Both the position numbers and the translations under genes were made by a program. From Mariluticola halotolerans (GTDB taxonomy: Bacteria > Pseudomonadota > Alphaproteobacteria > Rhizobiales > Devosiaceae), in the NCBI RefSeq assembly GCF_021611515.1, contig NZ_CP090960.1:1488001-1552000 (forward strand): a stretch of 64,000 bases of DNA. Direction: 5' to 3'. Position 1 is the stretch's first letter; every line of letters starts with the position of its first letter. Under the pieces are notes generated by a model that saw only the letters and a list, made by a program, of their open reading frames with translations, ran no database searches and had not been told where the DNA came from. Below are positions 14,988 through 24,937 of the stretch, in pieces.

Positions 14988-15463
14988 TCGAATACCTCAA
15001 TGATTTTCGCTTCAAACCCGGTGGCAATACTCTCGATCAGTTCCTTTTTATCCGGCACCGACAGCGCATGGACAAAGATAAACTTGCGATCCTCCGACAC
15101 ATCGACGCTCAAGGTACCGGGCGTCAGCGTGATGAGATTGGCCAGCAGGGTAATTTCAGGGTCAGACTTCGCCGTCAGTGGATAGGCAATAATGCCCGGC
15201 CGCAGTTTGGATTTGATATTTGGTTGCACCACCAGCCAGGCGACGCGCACCGCGCTGAGTGCCAATTCGTAAAAGAACAGGAACGTCAACGAAATGATGC
15301 GCCGCGCCCGGATCAAATGTTTCGGACGGGCTGTGCGTTCGCGCACGATCCACAAGGCCACGACACCGATCAATGCGCCCAATGCGAGGTTAAGGGCTGC
15401 AAAATTGCCAGTGATTGCGGCCCAGATTACCGCCAGAACAACGGCTGTCATTGCAAAGTTCAT
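14984..15463 (-). CDS. mrpE: Mrp antiporter subunit MrpE
   Basis: 159 residues: two N-terminal membrane segments ('[38 protein letters not shown]'), a third around '[23 protein letters not shown]', and a cytoplasmic domain with the MrpE signature '[48 protein letters not shown]'. It overlaps mrpD and mrpF by 4 bp each. Confidence 0.93.
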   Translation of the reverse strand: MNFAMTAVVLAVIWAAITGNFAALNLALGALIGVVALWIVRERTARPKHLIRARRIISLTFLFFYELALSAVRVAWLVVQPNIKSKLRPGIIAYPLTAKSDPEITLLANLITLTPGTLSVDVSEDRKFIFVHALSVPDKKELIESIATGFEAKIIEVFE

Positions 15464-17040
15464 GGCTGCACCTCAATGCCGGTGGAGGCAACATAACGCT
15501 CCGTATGCAACAGGTCGGCCGCAGCGGTCCGCCCCGCCTCGATGACCGGGTTCGGCATCAGACCAAACCAGACAATCACCGCTACCAGCAGGGCTGTGGG
15601 GGCCATGGCCCACCATTTGTCAGCGCGGCTGAGCGGTTTGATGCGGTCATTGGGTTGTTCGGAATGCTCTCCCTCCCGGCCCGCACGCCAGAAAATATGC
15701 GCCCATAGCCGCGATCCGGCAACGGTGGTAAGGAATGAATTAAGCACAATCGCTATCACAAGAATGATGCTGCCATCGCCCAACCCCGCCTCAATCAGGA
15801 GCACTTTGGGCCAGAACCCAAGGAAAGGCGGCAGTCCGGCCATAGCAAAAACGAGAATAAGAAAGAGGATCGATAGGGGCGAGCTGGCCGTGTAGACGCC
15901 GCCCATCAGCCGGCTGTCCTCTTCACCGGTCATGCGTTCAATCAATCCGGCGACAAAATAGAGTGCAGCAATCGTGAGAATTGAGGAAAAGGCATAGATA
16001 CTGGCCCCGGCAATCCCGCGCAGCGAGGGCATGGCAAGGCCTGCGAGCACCGCACCAATGCCGCCAATCAGCATGAAGCCGATCGCCCGGCGCAGATTGG
16101 TCTGCGACAAAGCACCGAGCGGGGCCATAATCAGGGTCGCCACGGCCAAACCGGTGATGACCGGATCCATGATATCCCGGCTAGCCGGCATCAGGCCGAC
16201 CAGCGCGCGCAAAAGAGCATAAGCGCCGACCTTCGTCAGCAAACCGCCAAACAACGCCGAAACCACAGCATCAGGCGCATGATAAGAGGCCGGAAGCCAC
16301 GCATTGGCAGGAAAGGCGGCAGCTTTCGTGCCGAAAGCCAGCAGAAGCAAGGCCGCGATTGCCGTCATCGGTCCCACTGGTGCATCGGGGGCGACGCGAA
16401 TGATATCGGCCATGTTGAGCGTGCCCAACAGGCCATAGAGATAACCCAGAGCGACCAGAAAAAATGTGGTGGCGAGGAAGTTGATGAACCCGTATTTCAG
16501 CGCAGCATCAAGCTGCACCTTGCGCCCCCCCATGATCATCAGGCCGAACGAGGCGATCAGCATGACCTCGAACCAGACATAAAGGTTGAACAGGTCGCCG
16601 GTGAGGAACGCGCCTGTGACGCCAGCCAGCAACAACAAGACCAGCGAGTAGAAACCGTATTTGATTTCACGCTCGGCAATATCGGCCTGCGCATAAAGCA
16701 AGGCTACAAAGGCCACAAGCGCTGACGCCAGTGCAAACCCCGCACTCATGACATCCGCTGTAAAACTGATGCCGAAAGGCGGCAGCCACTTGCCCATAGT
16801 CATGGTCTGCGGCCCGAGCTCCATGGTCCGGCGCAGCAGCTCCACCTCGCAGCCGATAATGGCGACGACGGTCAACAGGGCAAATCCGGCCTGCCAGCCC
16901 CTTCCATTGCGCAGCATCAGCAAAAGGGCAGCGCCCATCAGCGCCAGTACCACCGGCAGAATCAATACCCAGTCTGAAGCCGCTGTGGCGACCTCGATCA
17001 TGGCGGGGGGCAGTTCCAGTTGTGTGGTGGGTGCGGCCAT
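15460..17040 (-). CDS. mrpD: Mrp antiporter subunit MrpD (NADH-quinone oxidoreductase M/N-like)
   Basis: 526 residues with about 14 membrane helices; homologous to the proton-pumping NuoL/M/N subunits of complex I. Visible signatures include 'GDLFNLYVWFEVMLIASFGLMIMGG' (the conserved membrane Glu in 'WFEVM'), 'LLLAFGTKAAAFPANAWLPASYHAPDAVVSALFGGLLTKVGAYALLR' with the key lysines, and 'AGLPPFLGFWPKVLLIEAGL'. With MrpA it provides the ion-translocating channels of the complex. It lies 14 bp downstream of mrpC in the same operon. Confidence 0.94.
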   Translation of the reverse strand: MAAPTTQLELPPAMIEVATAASDWVLILPVVLALMGAALLLMLRNGRGWQAGFALLTVVAIIGCEVELLRRTMELGPQTMTMGKWLPPFGISFTADVMSAGFALASALVAFVALLYAQADIAEREIKYGFYSLVLLLLAGVTGAFLTGDLFNLYVWFEVMLIASFGLMIMGGRKVQLDAALKYGFINFLATTFFLVALGYLYGLLGTLNMADIIRVAPDAPVGPMTAIAALLLLAFGTKAAAFPANAWLPASYHAPDAVVSALFGGLLTKVGAYALLRALVGLMPASRDIMDPVITGLAVATLIMAPLGALSQTNLRRAIGFMLIGGIGAVLAGLAMPSLRGIAGASIYAFSSILTIAALYFVAGLIERMTGEEDSRLMGGVYTASSPLSILFLILVFAMAGLPPFLGFWPKVLLIEAGLGDGSIILVIAIVLNSFLTTVAGSRLWAHIFWRAGREGEHSEQPNDRIKPLSRADKWWAMAPTALLVAVIVWFGLMPNPVIEAGRTAAADLLHTERYVASTGIEVQP

Positions 17041-17054
17041 CTGTTCAATCTGCC

Positions 17055-17432
17055 TCAGTAACTCAATGGTGGTCGCGGCGCATGCTCGGGCTCGGCGATG
17101 CGCATGGTGTCGGTATTGTCAGCATCCAGTTCCTGATAAGCGCGATAACCGAGAACCAGGAGAAATGTAAACAACGCAAAACCAATAACGATTGCCGTCA
17201 GGATCAGCGCCTGCGGCAAAGGGTTGGCGAAAGGTTCAACCAGTTGCACACCGCCCTCGGGTACAATCGGGGGCACCTCACGGGTCAGCCGTCCGGCGGT
17301 AAAAATCAGCAGGTTGACCGCATTGCCCAGAATGCCGACACCCAGCAACATGCGGATAACCGATTTGGACAGCAGCAGATAAACGGCTGTAGCAAAGAAC
17401 ATGCCGACAAGGGCTGCGAGCGCAAATTCCAT
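17055..17432 (-). CDS. mrpC: Mrp antiporter subunit MrpC (NuoK-like)
   Basis: A 125-residue, three-helix membrane protein related to NuoK: 'FALAALVGMFFATAVYLLLSKSVIRMLLGVGILGNAVNLLIFTAGRL' and 'DPLPQALILTAIVIGF'-like 'NPLPQALILTAIVIGFALFTFLLVLGYRAYQ'. Both conserved stretches match MrpC. The start overlaps the mrpB stop by one base. Confidence 0.93.
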   Translation of the reverse strand: MEFALAALVGMFFATAVYLLLSKSVIRMLLGVGILGNAVNLLIFTAGRLTREVPPIVPEGGVQLVEPFANPLPQALILTAIVIGFALFTFLLVLGYRAYQELDADNTDTMRIAEPEHAPRPPLSY

Positions 17433-17854
17433 CAGTGCTCTCCCTCGTCTTCTTCAAGTGCCAGCGCGACCGCAGAAATTGTGCCGAGCACCACAAAATA
17501 TACGCCGATATCGAAAACCATCGGGGTCGATATCGCCACTTCGGTGTCGACGATTTCGAAGAACGTCCAAATTCCAGTCAGGAATGGCACCTGATACCCA
17601 AGGGAGACCAAACCGGCGCACCCAGCAATAAAAACCCCGAAACCGGCAATAGAGACCGGATCAACTTTCAGGGCTGCCCGCACTTCCGTGACACCAGCAG
17701 CGATGCCATAAATGGCGACAGCGGAGGCAGCGATCAGGCCGCCAATAAAGCCGCCACCCGGCTCGTTGTGGCCGCGCAGCAGCACAAATACCGAAAACAC
17801 CAGCATGATTGCCGTCAGCACCGGCGCAATCGTGCGAAAAATCACCGTGTTCAT
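17432..17854 (-). CDS. mrpB: Mrp antiporter subunit MrpB
   Basis: A 140-residue, four-helix protein: '[51 protein letters not shown]' has the diagnostic '[14 protein letters not shown]' motif of MrpB. In many alphaproteobacteria (the pha-type, group 2 operons) this domain is fused to the C-terminus of MrpA; here it is a separate gene overlapping mrpA by 4 bp, as in the seven-gene operons of Bacillus type. Confidence 0.93.
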   Translation of the reverse strand: MNTVIFRTIAPVLTAIMLVFSVFVLLRGHNEPGGGFIGGLIAASAVAIYGIAAGVTEVRAALKVDPVSIAGFGVFIAGCAGLVSLGYQVPFLTGIWTFFEIVDTEVAISTPMVFDIGVYFVVLGTISAVALALEEDEGEH

Positions 17855-20259
17855 GCGCGCGCCTCCTTCTTGGTGGTTCGGCTTGTCTTTTGCGCCGCCC
17901 CTGCCCGCTTGCGGGCAGTCGTGACGCGACGCTTGGGACCGCCAGCGCGGATGCGGATCAGGGCAAGAATGGCGATGCCGGTGGTCATGACCACAGCAAT
18001 CTCACCGAGAGTATCAAGACCACGATAGTCGACCAGAATAACGTTGACGATGTTATGACCGTGGGCAATCGCGACACTCGTCTGGGCAAAGAAATCGGTC
18101 AGGCGAAGATCAAGGTCATGCTGCAGAACGGACATCAGCAAGAGCATGACACCGGCACCGCAAATAATCGCCAGCGACCCATCCCGGAGCACTTCTTCCA
18201 GCACACGGCTGTCGCGCTGCTCGAGATGCAGCCGGGTCATCACAAGGGTCAGAATAACCACCGACAGGGTCTCAACCATGAACTGGGTAAAGCTGAGGTC
18301 AGGTGCCCCGAACAGCATGAAAATCAAGGCTACGGCGAAGCCCTGAATGCCCAGCGAGACGATCGCTATCAATCGCGTGCGGGCAATCAGCACAGCCACA
18401 AGGCCCGACATCGCGATCAGGCCCACGCCCCATTCATAGAAGGTCAACTGCGGGAACTGAGGTACGGACGGCACACCATTGAGCACCAGCATGGGCACAA
18501 ACAGCGCCAGCGCCAGCGCGGCAAAAACCACAATCAGATAAAGCTCAAGCCGCCCATGATGCCAGATACGCGTCACGGCGTCGGCAAACCGGATCAGGCC
18601 AAACATCACGCTGTCGAAACCGGCATCGAAATTCCAGCGCACGGCGCTCTCGATGCGGCGCAATATCTTGCGGATATCGTCAAGCCGCCAGAACATCAAT
18701 GCACCCAACACCCAGGTTGCAACCGAGAGCAGGATCATTGGATTGAGGAAGATTTCCAGCCCCATCTTCAGATGGCTTTCGACTTCAATATTATAGATGG
18801 TCGAGGCTGTGGGCACGAGGAAATAGTGCCCCAGAACATCCGGCAGCAAGCCTGCAGCAAGCGCCAGCAAACCAAACATCACCGGCCCTATCAGCAAGGC
18901 CAGCGAGCCTTCATGCGGCTTGAGCGGCGTGGGCTTCAGTCCGCCAAAGAAGGGCTTGATGGCAATGGCTGCACCAACGACCAGCATCAGCGCATTGCCC
19001 ACGATCAAAACCACCAGCACCGCAATGCTCCAGGCATTCGGATTCATCAGCGCGAGGTACATTTCCTCTTTGGCCAGAAAGCCGATTGCCGGCGGCAGAC
19101 CCGCCATGGAAACCGCCGCAAGGATGGCGACAAAAAACGTTACCGGCATCAAGCCACGCAAGCCGCCCAGCTCGGTGATTTCGCGGGTGCCGGTGCCATG
19201 GTCGATAATACCCGCGATGAGGAACAGCGCGGCTTTATAGAGCGCGTGCGCAATCAGATAGACGACCATTGCTGCGATTGCGGTTTCGGTACCAATACCA
19301 ATCAGCAGCACCAAAAGACCCAGCGAAGCCACGGTGGTTTGTGCCAGCATCTGCTTCATGTCGGTTTGGCGTAGCGCCAGCGTGGCGCCGTAAAGCAGCG
19401 TGACGCCGCCAAACAGCACCAAGACGACCGTCCATTCGTAAGTGCCGCCGAGTGTCGGGTTCATCCGCGCCAGCAGATAAACACCGGCCTTGACCATGGT
19501 TGCCGAATGCAGGAAGGCAGAAACCGGCGTCGGCGCTTCCATGGCGTTGGGTAGCCAGAAATGGAACGGGAACTGCGCCGATTTGGTGAAGGCGGCGAGG
19601 CAGAACAGCGCGAGGATAGCGGGATAAAAACCAGCTTCCTGCAGCGCGGGACCATAGCCGCGCATCATGCTCATCTCCCACACACCTGTGACTTTTTGCA
19701 ACAGGATCGCACCCACCAGCAAAGCCAGACCGCCAGCATTGGTAATCACCAGCGCCTGAATGGCCGCGCGCCGCGAGGCTTGTCTTGTGTGGTCAAAACC
19801 GATCAGCAGGAACGAGGTGATCGAGGTCAGTTCCCAGAAAATGAACATGACCAGCAGGCTGTCCGCCAGAACGAGGCCCAGCATCGACCCCATAAACATC
19901 AGAATAAACGCAAAGAAGCGCCCCTGATGGTGATGCCCTTTGAGATAGGCACCCGAATAGATGACGATAATTGTGCCGATGCCCGAAATCAGCAGGCCGA
20001 AAGTAAGGCTCAGCCCATCGATGAAGAATGAAAGGTTCAGGTTATATGCGGGAACCCATTCTATAACCGCCTGCACAAATCCATGATTGGAAATCGGCTC
20101 AACGAAGCCAAGCAGAAACACAAAAATGCTGGCGGGCACAATGGCCAGTATCCAACCGGCAGAATATCCAGCAAATCGATGGATAAAGGGTGCCATGAAT
20201 GCTGCCAGAAACGGCGCAATCGGGATTAGCGCGATGGTAAAATCGAGACTAGGGGGCAA
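17851..20259 (-). CDS. mrpA: Mrp antiporter subunit MrpA (NuoL-like)
   Basis: 802 residues, matching the length of unfused MrpA. About 20 membrane helices. NuoL-type core motifs are visible: '[28 protein letters not shown]', '[50 protein letters not shown]' (conserved Lys and His), '[23 protein letters not shown]'. The C-terminal part '[52 protein letters not shown]'-like region is specific to MrpA. The start is TTG at 20259 with GAGG 7-8 nt upstream; no in-frame ATG lies before the first helix. It is the first gene of a seven-gene operon that should confer Na+ and alkali tolerance. Confidence 0.93.
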   Translation of the reverse strand: MPPSLDFTIALIPIAPFLAAFMAPFIHRFAGYSAGWILAIVPASIFVFLLGFVEPISNHGFVQAVIEWVPAYNLNLSFFIDGLSLTFGLLISGIGTIIVIYSGAYLKGHHHQGRFFAFILMFMGSMLGLVLADSLLVMFIFWELTSITSFLLIGFDHTRQASRRAAIQALVITNAGGLALLVGAILLQKVTGVWEMSMMRGYGPALQEAGFYPAILALFCLAAFTKSAQFPFHFWLPNAMEAPTPVSAFLHSATMVKAGVYLLARMNPTLGGTYEWTVVLVLFGGVTLLYGATLALRQTDMKQMLAQTTVASLGLLVLLIGIGTETAIAAMVVYLIAHALYKAALFLIAGIIDHGTGTREITELGGLRGLMPVTFFVAILAAVSMAGLPPAIGFLAKEEMYLALMNPNAWSIAVLVVLIVGNALMLVVGAAIAIKPFFGGLKPTPLKPHEGSLALLIGPVMFGLLALAAGLLPDVLGHYFLVPTASTIYNIEVESHLKMGLEIFLNPMILLSVATWVLGALMFWRLDDIRKILRRIESAVRWNFDAGFDSVMFGLIRFADAVTRIWHHGRLELYLIVVFAALALALFVPMLVLNGVPSVPQFPQLTFYEWGVGLIAMSGLVAVLIARTRLIAIVSLGIQGFAVALIFMLFGAPDLSFTQFMVETLSVVILTLVMTRLHLEQRDSRVLEEVLRDGSLAIICGAGVMLLLMSVLQHDLDLRLTDFFAQTSVAIAHGHNIVNVILVDYRGLDTLGEIAVVMTTGIAILALIRIRAGGPKRRVTTARKRAGAAQKTSRTTKKEARA

Positions 20260-20458
20260 ATCGGCCTCGCAAAACCTTTGTAAATCGGATTTCCGCCCGA
20301 TTGAACCAGTCGAATCATCACAGCAAACTTAACCGTTCACTCAAACAGGACAAGGTAATTGCCCCAAAGGCGCCGTACAAAAATTTGTTATACTCAGATT
20401 TTGAGTGGAAATTGCTGCCGGGGACACCTACATCCGTCGAGAAGAAGGAGTGATGAGC

Positions 20459-20857
20459 ATGATCAATAAAGTTCAGAAATCCAAAGAAGAATGGCGGGAA
20501 CAGCTGACACCGGATCAGTTTCGCATTACCCGCGAAAGTGGCACTGAACGTGCGTTCACCAGCCCGCTCAACCTCGAAAAGCGCGACGGTGTTTTCCATT
20601 GCGTATCGTGCAATGCGCCCTTGTTTGAAAGCGCGACCAAATTTGATTCCGGTACCGGCTGGCCCAGCTTTTACCAACCCGTCAGCCCTGAAGCCGTTAC
20701 CGAACATGAGGACCGGGGCCTGTTTACCCGCCGAACAGAAATCCGCTGCGCCACCTGCGATGCGCATCTGGGCCACGTGTTTCCGGACGGGCCTGCACCA
20801 ACAGGTCAGCGCTATTGCATGAATGGTGTCGCGCTGGACTTCGAGCCGAAGTCCTGA
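20459..20857 (+). CDS. msrB: Peptide-methionine (R)-S-oxide reductase MsrB
   Basis: 132 residues. It reduces methionine-R-sulfoxide in oxidised proteins, normally recharged by thioredoxin. Zinc ligands C48-x-x-C51 and C97-x-x-C100 and catalytic C120 ('QRYCMNG') are all present, along with '[11 protein letters not shown]' and '[10 protein letters not shown]'. I chose the ATG at 20459 because AAGGAG lies 8 nt upstream; the ATG at 20453 is only 2 nt from it. It is transcribed divergently from the mrp operon and followed by the oligopeptidase gene. Confidence 0.94.
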   Translation: MINKVQKSKEEWREQLTPDQFRITRESGTERAFTSPLNLEKRDGVFHCVSCNAPLFESATKFDSGTGWPSFYQPVSPEAVTEHEDRGLFTRRTEIRCATCDAHLGHVFPDGPAPTGQRYCMNGVALDFEPKS

Positions 20858-20914
20858 CCCGGACCAATACCCGGCCCGCTTAACTGCCTGCCTCTTTATC
20901 CGAACGGAAAAACC

Positions 20915-23011
20915 ATGAGTAAACCGCTCCCACCCACGGCCGCCGTCAAGCCGCATTCTGATACTCGGCACGGCATTGCCCGCCAGGATCCCTATAACTG
21001 GCTGCGGGCGCATAACTGGCAGGAGGTGATGCGCAACCCTGACGTGCTCGATGCGGAAATCCGCAACTATCTTGAAGCGGAAAACAACTATTTCGAGGCA
21101 GAGTTCGGCGCGCCGCATGCTGGGCTGCAGGAGGAAATCTACAAAGAGATTCGTGGCCGCATCAAAGAAGACGACAGCGGCATTCCAACCCCTGATGGCG
21201 ATTATGCCTATTTCTCGAAAATGCTCGAGGGCAAGCAGTATCCGCAACTGATCCGCACACCACGCGGCGGCGGCGCAGAGACGGTACTGCTCGATTGCAA
21301 TGTCGAGGCGGGGGACGGTTATTTCGGCTTTGGCGGCGCGGCCCATGACCCGCAGCACCGTTATTTGTTGTGGTCCTGCGACCGTAAGGGATCGGAATAT
21401 TATACGATTTTCGTGCGCGACCTTAAAACCGGCAAAGAACTGGATGACCAGATTGAGCGCGCTAATGGCGGCGGCGTCTGGGCTTCAGACAGCAAGAGCT
21501 TTTATTACACCGAGCTTGATGACAACCACCGCCCCTATCGCGTTTTGCGCCATGTGATTGGTACGCCGCAGAGCGAAGACAGCGTCGTTTACGAAGAAAA
21601 GGATTCCGGTTTTTTCGTCGGGGTCGGCAAGACACTTTCGGACAACTACATCACCATCAACGCCCATGATCACCAGACATCGGAAGTCTGGCTGATTGAC
21701 GCCAAAACCAACGGCGCGCCGTTTGTGGTCGCACCGCGCGAGACGGGCCATGAATATGACGTGGACGAACGTCAGGGCGAATTGTTCATCCGCACAAATC
21801 ATGGTGGTGCGGAGGATTTCAAGATTGTTACCGCGCCAGTGACCGCGCCTGGCATTACCAATTGGACAGAGCTGGTGCCGCATCGCGACGGCACACTTGT
21901 TCTCGATGTCGTTGTCATCATCAATCACATGATCCGGCTGGAACGCTTCGAGGGTTTGCCGCGACTTATCGTGCGGCATCTGGGCACCGGACACGAAGAG
22001 ACCATCCGCTTCGACGAGGAAGCCTATGCGCTTGGCATGTCGGTTGGCTATGAATTCGACACGAACACCATCCGCCTGTCCTATTCCTCGCCGACCACGC
22101 CATCGCGGGTTTATGATCTCAATCTTGAAACCGGCGCGCGCGTTCTGTTGAAAGAGCAGCAGGTTCCCTCAGGCCATAACCCTGACGATTATGAAACCAA
22201 ACGCCTGTTTGCCACTGCACCCGATGGTGAGCGGGTTCCGGTTACCCTTTTGTATCGCAAGGGCTTTGAGACTGACGGCAAGGCGCCCTGCCTGCTCTAC
22301 GGCTATGGTGCCTATGGCATGTCGATGCCGGCCGGCTTTTCCATTGCCGCCCTGTCGCTTGTTGATCGCGGCTTTGTCTATGCCACTGCCCATATTCGCG
22401 GCGGCATGGAAAAGGGCTATCGCTGGTACAAGCAGGGACGGCATCAGCACAAGGCGAACACGTTCACCGATTTCATCGCCGCCGGCGAAATGCTGATCGC
22501 CGAGAAATACACCGCCGAGAAGCGCATCGTTGCGCTTGGCGGTTCAGCGGGCGGCATGTTGATGGGCGCCATCGCCAATCTGCGGCCGGACATGTTTGCC
22601 GGCATTATCGCACAGGTACCGTTTGTCGACGTGCTCAACACCATGCTCGACGACACGCTGCCCCTCACTCCGCCGGAATGGCCGGAATGGGGCAACCCGC
22701 TGGCCTCGCCCGAGGATTACGCCCTCATCGCCTCCTATTCCCCTTATGACAATGTCACCGCACAGGACTATCCGCCGATCTTTGCGCTCGCCGGACTGAC
22801 CGATCCGCGCGTAACCTATTGGGAGCCGGCCAAATGGGTTGCAAAACTGCGCGCAACCAAAACCGGTGACGCCGCGTTGTTCCTCAAGACCAATATGGGT
22901 GCCGGACATGGCGGCGCTTCGGGACGGTTCGACCGCTTGAAGGAAACCGCCCTCACCTATTCATTCGCTTTATGGGCAGTGGGGTTGGCCAAAACAAAAC
23001 CCGACCAGTGA
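20915..23011 (+). CDS. ptrB: S9A family serine peptidase, oligopeptidase B-like
   Basis: 698 residues. The N-terminal 'HGIARQDPYNWLRAHNWQEVMRNPDVLDAEIRNYLEAEN' and a seven-bladed beta-propeller precede an alpha/beta-hydrolase domain with nucleophile 'ALGGSAGGMLMGA' and, further on, 'GLTDPRVTYWEPAKWVAKLR' (Asp) and 'NMGAGHGGASGRF' (His). This order and the 'RGGMEKGYRWYKQGR' segment fit oligopeptidase B, which cleaves short peptides after basic residues in the cytoplasm. No signal peptide is seen. The SOD promoter begins immediately at its stop codon. Confidence 0.88.
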   Translation: MSKPLPPTAAVKPHSDTRHGIARQDPYNWLRAHNWQEVMRNPDVLDAEIRNYLEAENNYFEAEFGAPHAGLQEEIYKEIRGRIKEDDSGIPTPDGDYAYFSKMLEGKQYPQLIRTPRGGGAETVLLDCNVEAGDGYFGFGGAAHDPQHRYLLWSCDRKGSEYYTIFVRDLKTGKELDDQIERANGGGVWASDSKSFYYTELDDNHRPYRVLRHVIGTPQSEDSVVYEEKDSGFFVGVGKTLSDNYITINAHDHQTSEVWLIDAKTNGAPFVVAPRETGHEYDVDERQGELFIRTNHGGAEDFKIVTAPVTAPGITNWTELVPHRDGTLVLDVVVIINHMIRLERFEGLPRLIVRHLGTGHEETIRFDEEAYALGMSVGYEFDTNTIRLSYSSPTTPSRVYDLNLETGARVLLKEQQVPSGHNPDDYETKRLFATAPDGERVPVTLLYRKGFETDGKAPCLLYGYGAYGMSMPAGFSIAALSLVDRGFVYATAHIRGGMEKGYRWYKQGRHQHKANTFTDFIAAGEMLIAEKYTAEKRIVALGGSAGGMLMGAIANLRPDMFAGIIAQVPFVDVLNTMLDDTLPLTPPEWPEWGNPLASPEDYALIASYSPYDNVTAQDYPPIFALAGLTDPRVTYWEPAKWVAKLRATKTGDAALFLKTNMGAGHGGASGRFDRLKETALTYSFALWAVGLAKTKPDQ

Positions 23012-23040
23012 TTGTTGCGTCACATTTCATTGCTTATAAA
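23012..23040 (+). promoter_or_regulatory. Sigma-70-type promoter of the SOD gene
   Basis: TTGTTG (23012-23017) and TATAAA (23035-23040) are separated by 17 bp, a near-consensus housekeeping promoter starting right after the ptrB stop and 57 bp upstream of the SOD start. Confidence 0.6.
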
Positions 23041-23096
23041 GAGACTACGGCCCACGCGCCAAGGCGCGATAAATCCAACACTATCAGGAGGCTAAT

Positions 23097-23693
23097 ATGG
23101 CTTTTGAACTGCCCGATCTTCCCTATGCATATGACGCACTGGCGCCCTACATGTCGGCTGAAACGCTTGAGTTTCATCACGACAAGCATCACCAGGCCTA
23201 TGTGACGAATGGCAACAAACTGCTCGAGGGTTCAGGCCTTGAAGGCAAGGGCCTTGAAGACATTGTCCGCGAGAGCCACGGCAAGAATGCCGGCCTGTTC
23301 AACAATGCCGGCCAGCATTACAACCATATCCATTTCTGGAAATGGATGAAGCCGAATGGCGGCGGCAACATGCCCGGCGAACTCGAAGCCAAGGTCAAAT
23401 CGGATCTCGGCGGCGTGGACAAATTCCGCGAGGATTTCCTCGCAGCTGGCGCAACCCAGTTCGGCTCCGGCTGGGCCTGGCTGGCGCTTAAGGACGGCAA
23501 GCTGGAAGTGATGAAAACACCAAACGGCGAAAACCCGCTCGTGCACGGCGCGACCCCGCTGCTTGGCGTCGATGTTTGGGAGCATTCCTATTATATCGAT
23601 TACCGGAATGCGCGGCCCAAGTATCTTGAGGCGTTTTTCGACAATATGGTGAATTGGGAATATGTTAGCGAGCTACTGGCTAACGCCAGCTAG
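23097..23693 (+). CDS. sodB: Superoxide dismutase, Fe type
   Basis: 198 residues. It converts superoxide to oxygen and hydrogen peroxide. Metal ligands are visible: His27 ('LEFHHDKHHQAYV'), His77 ('QHYNHIHFW'), and Asp/His in 'DVWEHSYYIDY'. 'FNNAGQ' carries the Gln in the position typical of Fe-SODs (E. coli SodB 'NNAAQ') rather than the Gly found in Mn enzymes, so the Fe form is favoured; cambialism cannot be excluded. AGGAGG sits just upstream of the ATG. It has its own promoter and terminator. Confidence 0.94.
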   Translation: MAFELPDLPYAYDALAPYMSAETLEFHHDKHHQAYVTNGNKLLEGSGLEGKGLEDIVRESHGKNAGLFNNAGQHYNHIHFWKWMKPNGGGNMPGELEAKVKSDLGGVDKFREDFLAAGATQFGSGWAWLALKDGKLEVMKTPNGENPLVHGATPLLGVDVWEHSYYIDYRNARPKYLEAFFDNMVNWEYVSELLANAS

Positions 23694-23719
23694 TTTCTGG
23701 CTTTTTTTCCAGGATTGCG

Positions 23720-23750
23720 GACCGCCGGTGCAAGCTGGCGGTCTTTTTTT
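23720..23750 (+). terminator. Rho-independent terminator of sodB
   Basis: GACCGCC (23720-23726) pairs with GGCGGTC (23737-23743) and is followed directly by seven T residues. Confidence 0.8.
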
Positions 23751-23834
23751 ATGTGGGGTGTCGCGCGCGATCCTTTCCCTGATGTCAGTAGTAATGTTAA
23801 CCTGATGTTAACTTTACACCTGAGTGCCCACATC

Positions 23835-24374
23835 ATGTCGTCTGATCCCAAAGTCGTTGCCATTCTTGCCGCCAATGCTGCGTTTTCTTCCATTTTGCAT
23901 ATGGTCTTGAGTGAGCATCGCGAGCTGCGTGTCCGGGTGTTCGAGAGTGAAGAAATGCTCAGCCTTTACATGCATATAGCGCCGGTCGACCTTTTGGTCT
24001 GCGATCATGATGATGCTGACGAATCAGTGACCAGTGTCGTGCCGCGGCTTCGAGCCAAGGCGGCTCTGGTGCGGCCCGAGTTCCAGGTGATTGCCCTGAC
24101 CCGCAAGGTGTCGCCAACCCTTAAGGCCAGTTGCGTTGCGGCGGGTATTGATGAGGTTATCCTCAAGCCGATGTCGCCGAAATATCTTGAGGACCGTGTG
24201 CTGTCGCGGTTGCGCGAAGGCCCGCGTCATATCGTGACCAATGCCTATGCCGGTCCCGACCGCCGCAACCGGCTGACGCCGCGTTCTGCCCCATCGGAGC
24301 GATTCGACCGGCGCGACAGCAATGTTGTGCCCCTGTTCGGTGCCCGCACCAGTTTTGGCGAGCCGCTGCGCTGA
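23835..24374 (+). CDS. Single-domain response regulator-like protein
   Basis: 179 residues. 'DPKVVAILAANAAFSSILHMVLSEHRELRVRVFESEEMLSLYMHIAPVDLLVCDHDDAD' and 'EFQVIALTRKVSPTLKASCVAAGIDEVILKPMSPKYLEDRVLSRL' follow a CheY-like receiver fold: Asp in 'LLVCDHD', the Thr in 'ALT' and the Lys in 'LKPM'. The first acidic pair of classical receivers is missing (AANAA), so phosphorylation is uncertain. The C-terminal 'AGPDRRNRLTP' tail is a short basic motif seen in other alphaproteobacterial proteins. The frame opens earlier, but upstream starts lie in or near the sodB terminator; the ATG at 23835 fits the domain. Confidence 0.72.
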   Translation: MSSDPKVVAILAANAAFSSILHMVLSEHRELRVRVFESEEMLSLYMHIAPVDLLVCDHDDADESVTSVVPRLRAKAALVRPEFQVIALTRKVSPTLKASCVAAGIDEVILKPMSPKYLEDRVLSRLREGPRHIVTNAYAGPDRRNRLTPRSAPSERFDRRDSNVVPLFGARTSFGEPLR

Positions 24375-24377
24375 GAG

Positions 24378-24932
24378 CTAGCCGGTCGCCAGAACCTTTG
24401 TCAGCTTGCTCCAGAGTTCATCGATATTCTCGCTGATTTGCAGCCGCCGTTCCCAGTCGCTGGCGCTGTAGCCGTAAATGTCGGCGGCAAAGCCCCGCAA
24501 AACTTCATAGGCGCGGTTGCGGTTGAGCAAGGCGACCGGCTTTACGCTGCCCGTTTGCACCCATGTCTCATAGAGATTTGTCACTGAATCGAGAGAGCCC
24601 GGCAGGCCAAGCAGAGCATTGCTGACCTCCCCCACCCGCTGTCGCCGTTCGGCAGGTGTTGCGAACCGTTCGACTTCAATGCCTGAAATCGCCGATGGCA
24701 TGGCAAAATTCTCGTCCGCGACTACCAATACGTCGCCGCCGGCAGCGCGAGCGCTTTTGACCAAAGGCACGCACAACCCCGACTGGCTGACAGGACAAAT
24801 GATGCGGGCACCCTTTTTGGCCAGAAAGGTTCCCGCTTCCGACATGATGCTTGAACGGCCGGCATTGCCGGGGCCCTTGTCGGAGGCAAAGACCGCGATA
24901 GACAGGGCATTCTTGGTGACAGGGGTTTCCAT
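24378..24932 (-). CDS. LOG-like Rossmann-fold protein with degenerate active site
   Basis: 184 residues. The fold resembles the LOG / TIGR00730 nucleotide-binding family: 'SIAVFASDKGPGN...MSEAGTFLAKKGARIICPVSQSGLCVPLVKSARAAGGDVLVV'. The signature PGGxGTxxE is replaced by 'PGSLDSVTNLYE', losing both later glycines and the catalytic Glu position, so the phosphoribohydrolase activity of LOG enzymes is doubtful. It lies 5 bp downstream of the HerA-like ATPase gene on the same strand, probably in one operon. Assignment is moderate. Confidence 0.6.
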   Translation of the reverse strand: METPVTKNALSIAVFASDKGPGNAGRSSIMSEAGTFLAKKGARIICPVSQSGLCVPLVKSARAAGGDVLVVADENFAMPSAISGIEVERFATPAERRQRVGEVSNALLGLPGSLDSVTNLYETWVQTGSVKPVALLNRNRAYEVLRGFAADIYGYSASDWERRLQISENIDELWSKLTKVLATG

Positions 24933-24937
24933 TAAAT

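Noticed and set aside
17809-19374. 521-codon plus-strand frame antisense to mrpA
   Set aside because: The translation is extremely rich in His, Gln, Asn and Arg with no domain, typical of the complement of a membrane-protein gene; mrpA and mrpB on the minus strand are unmistakable.
20318-21358. 346-codon minus-strand frame over msrB and the oligopeptidase gene
   Set aside because: It covers the complement of two clearly identified plus-strand genes and shows no recognisable domain.
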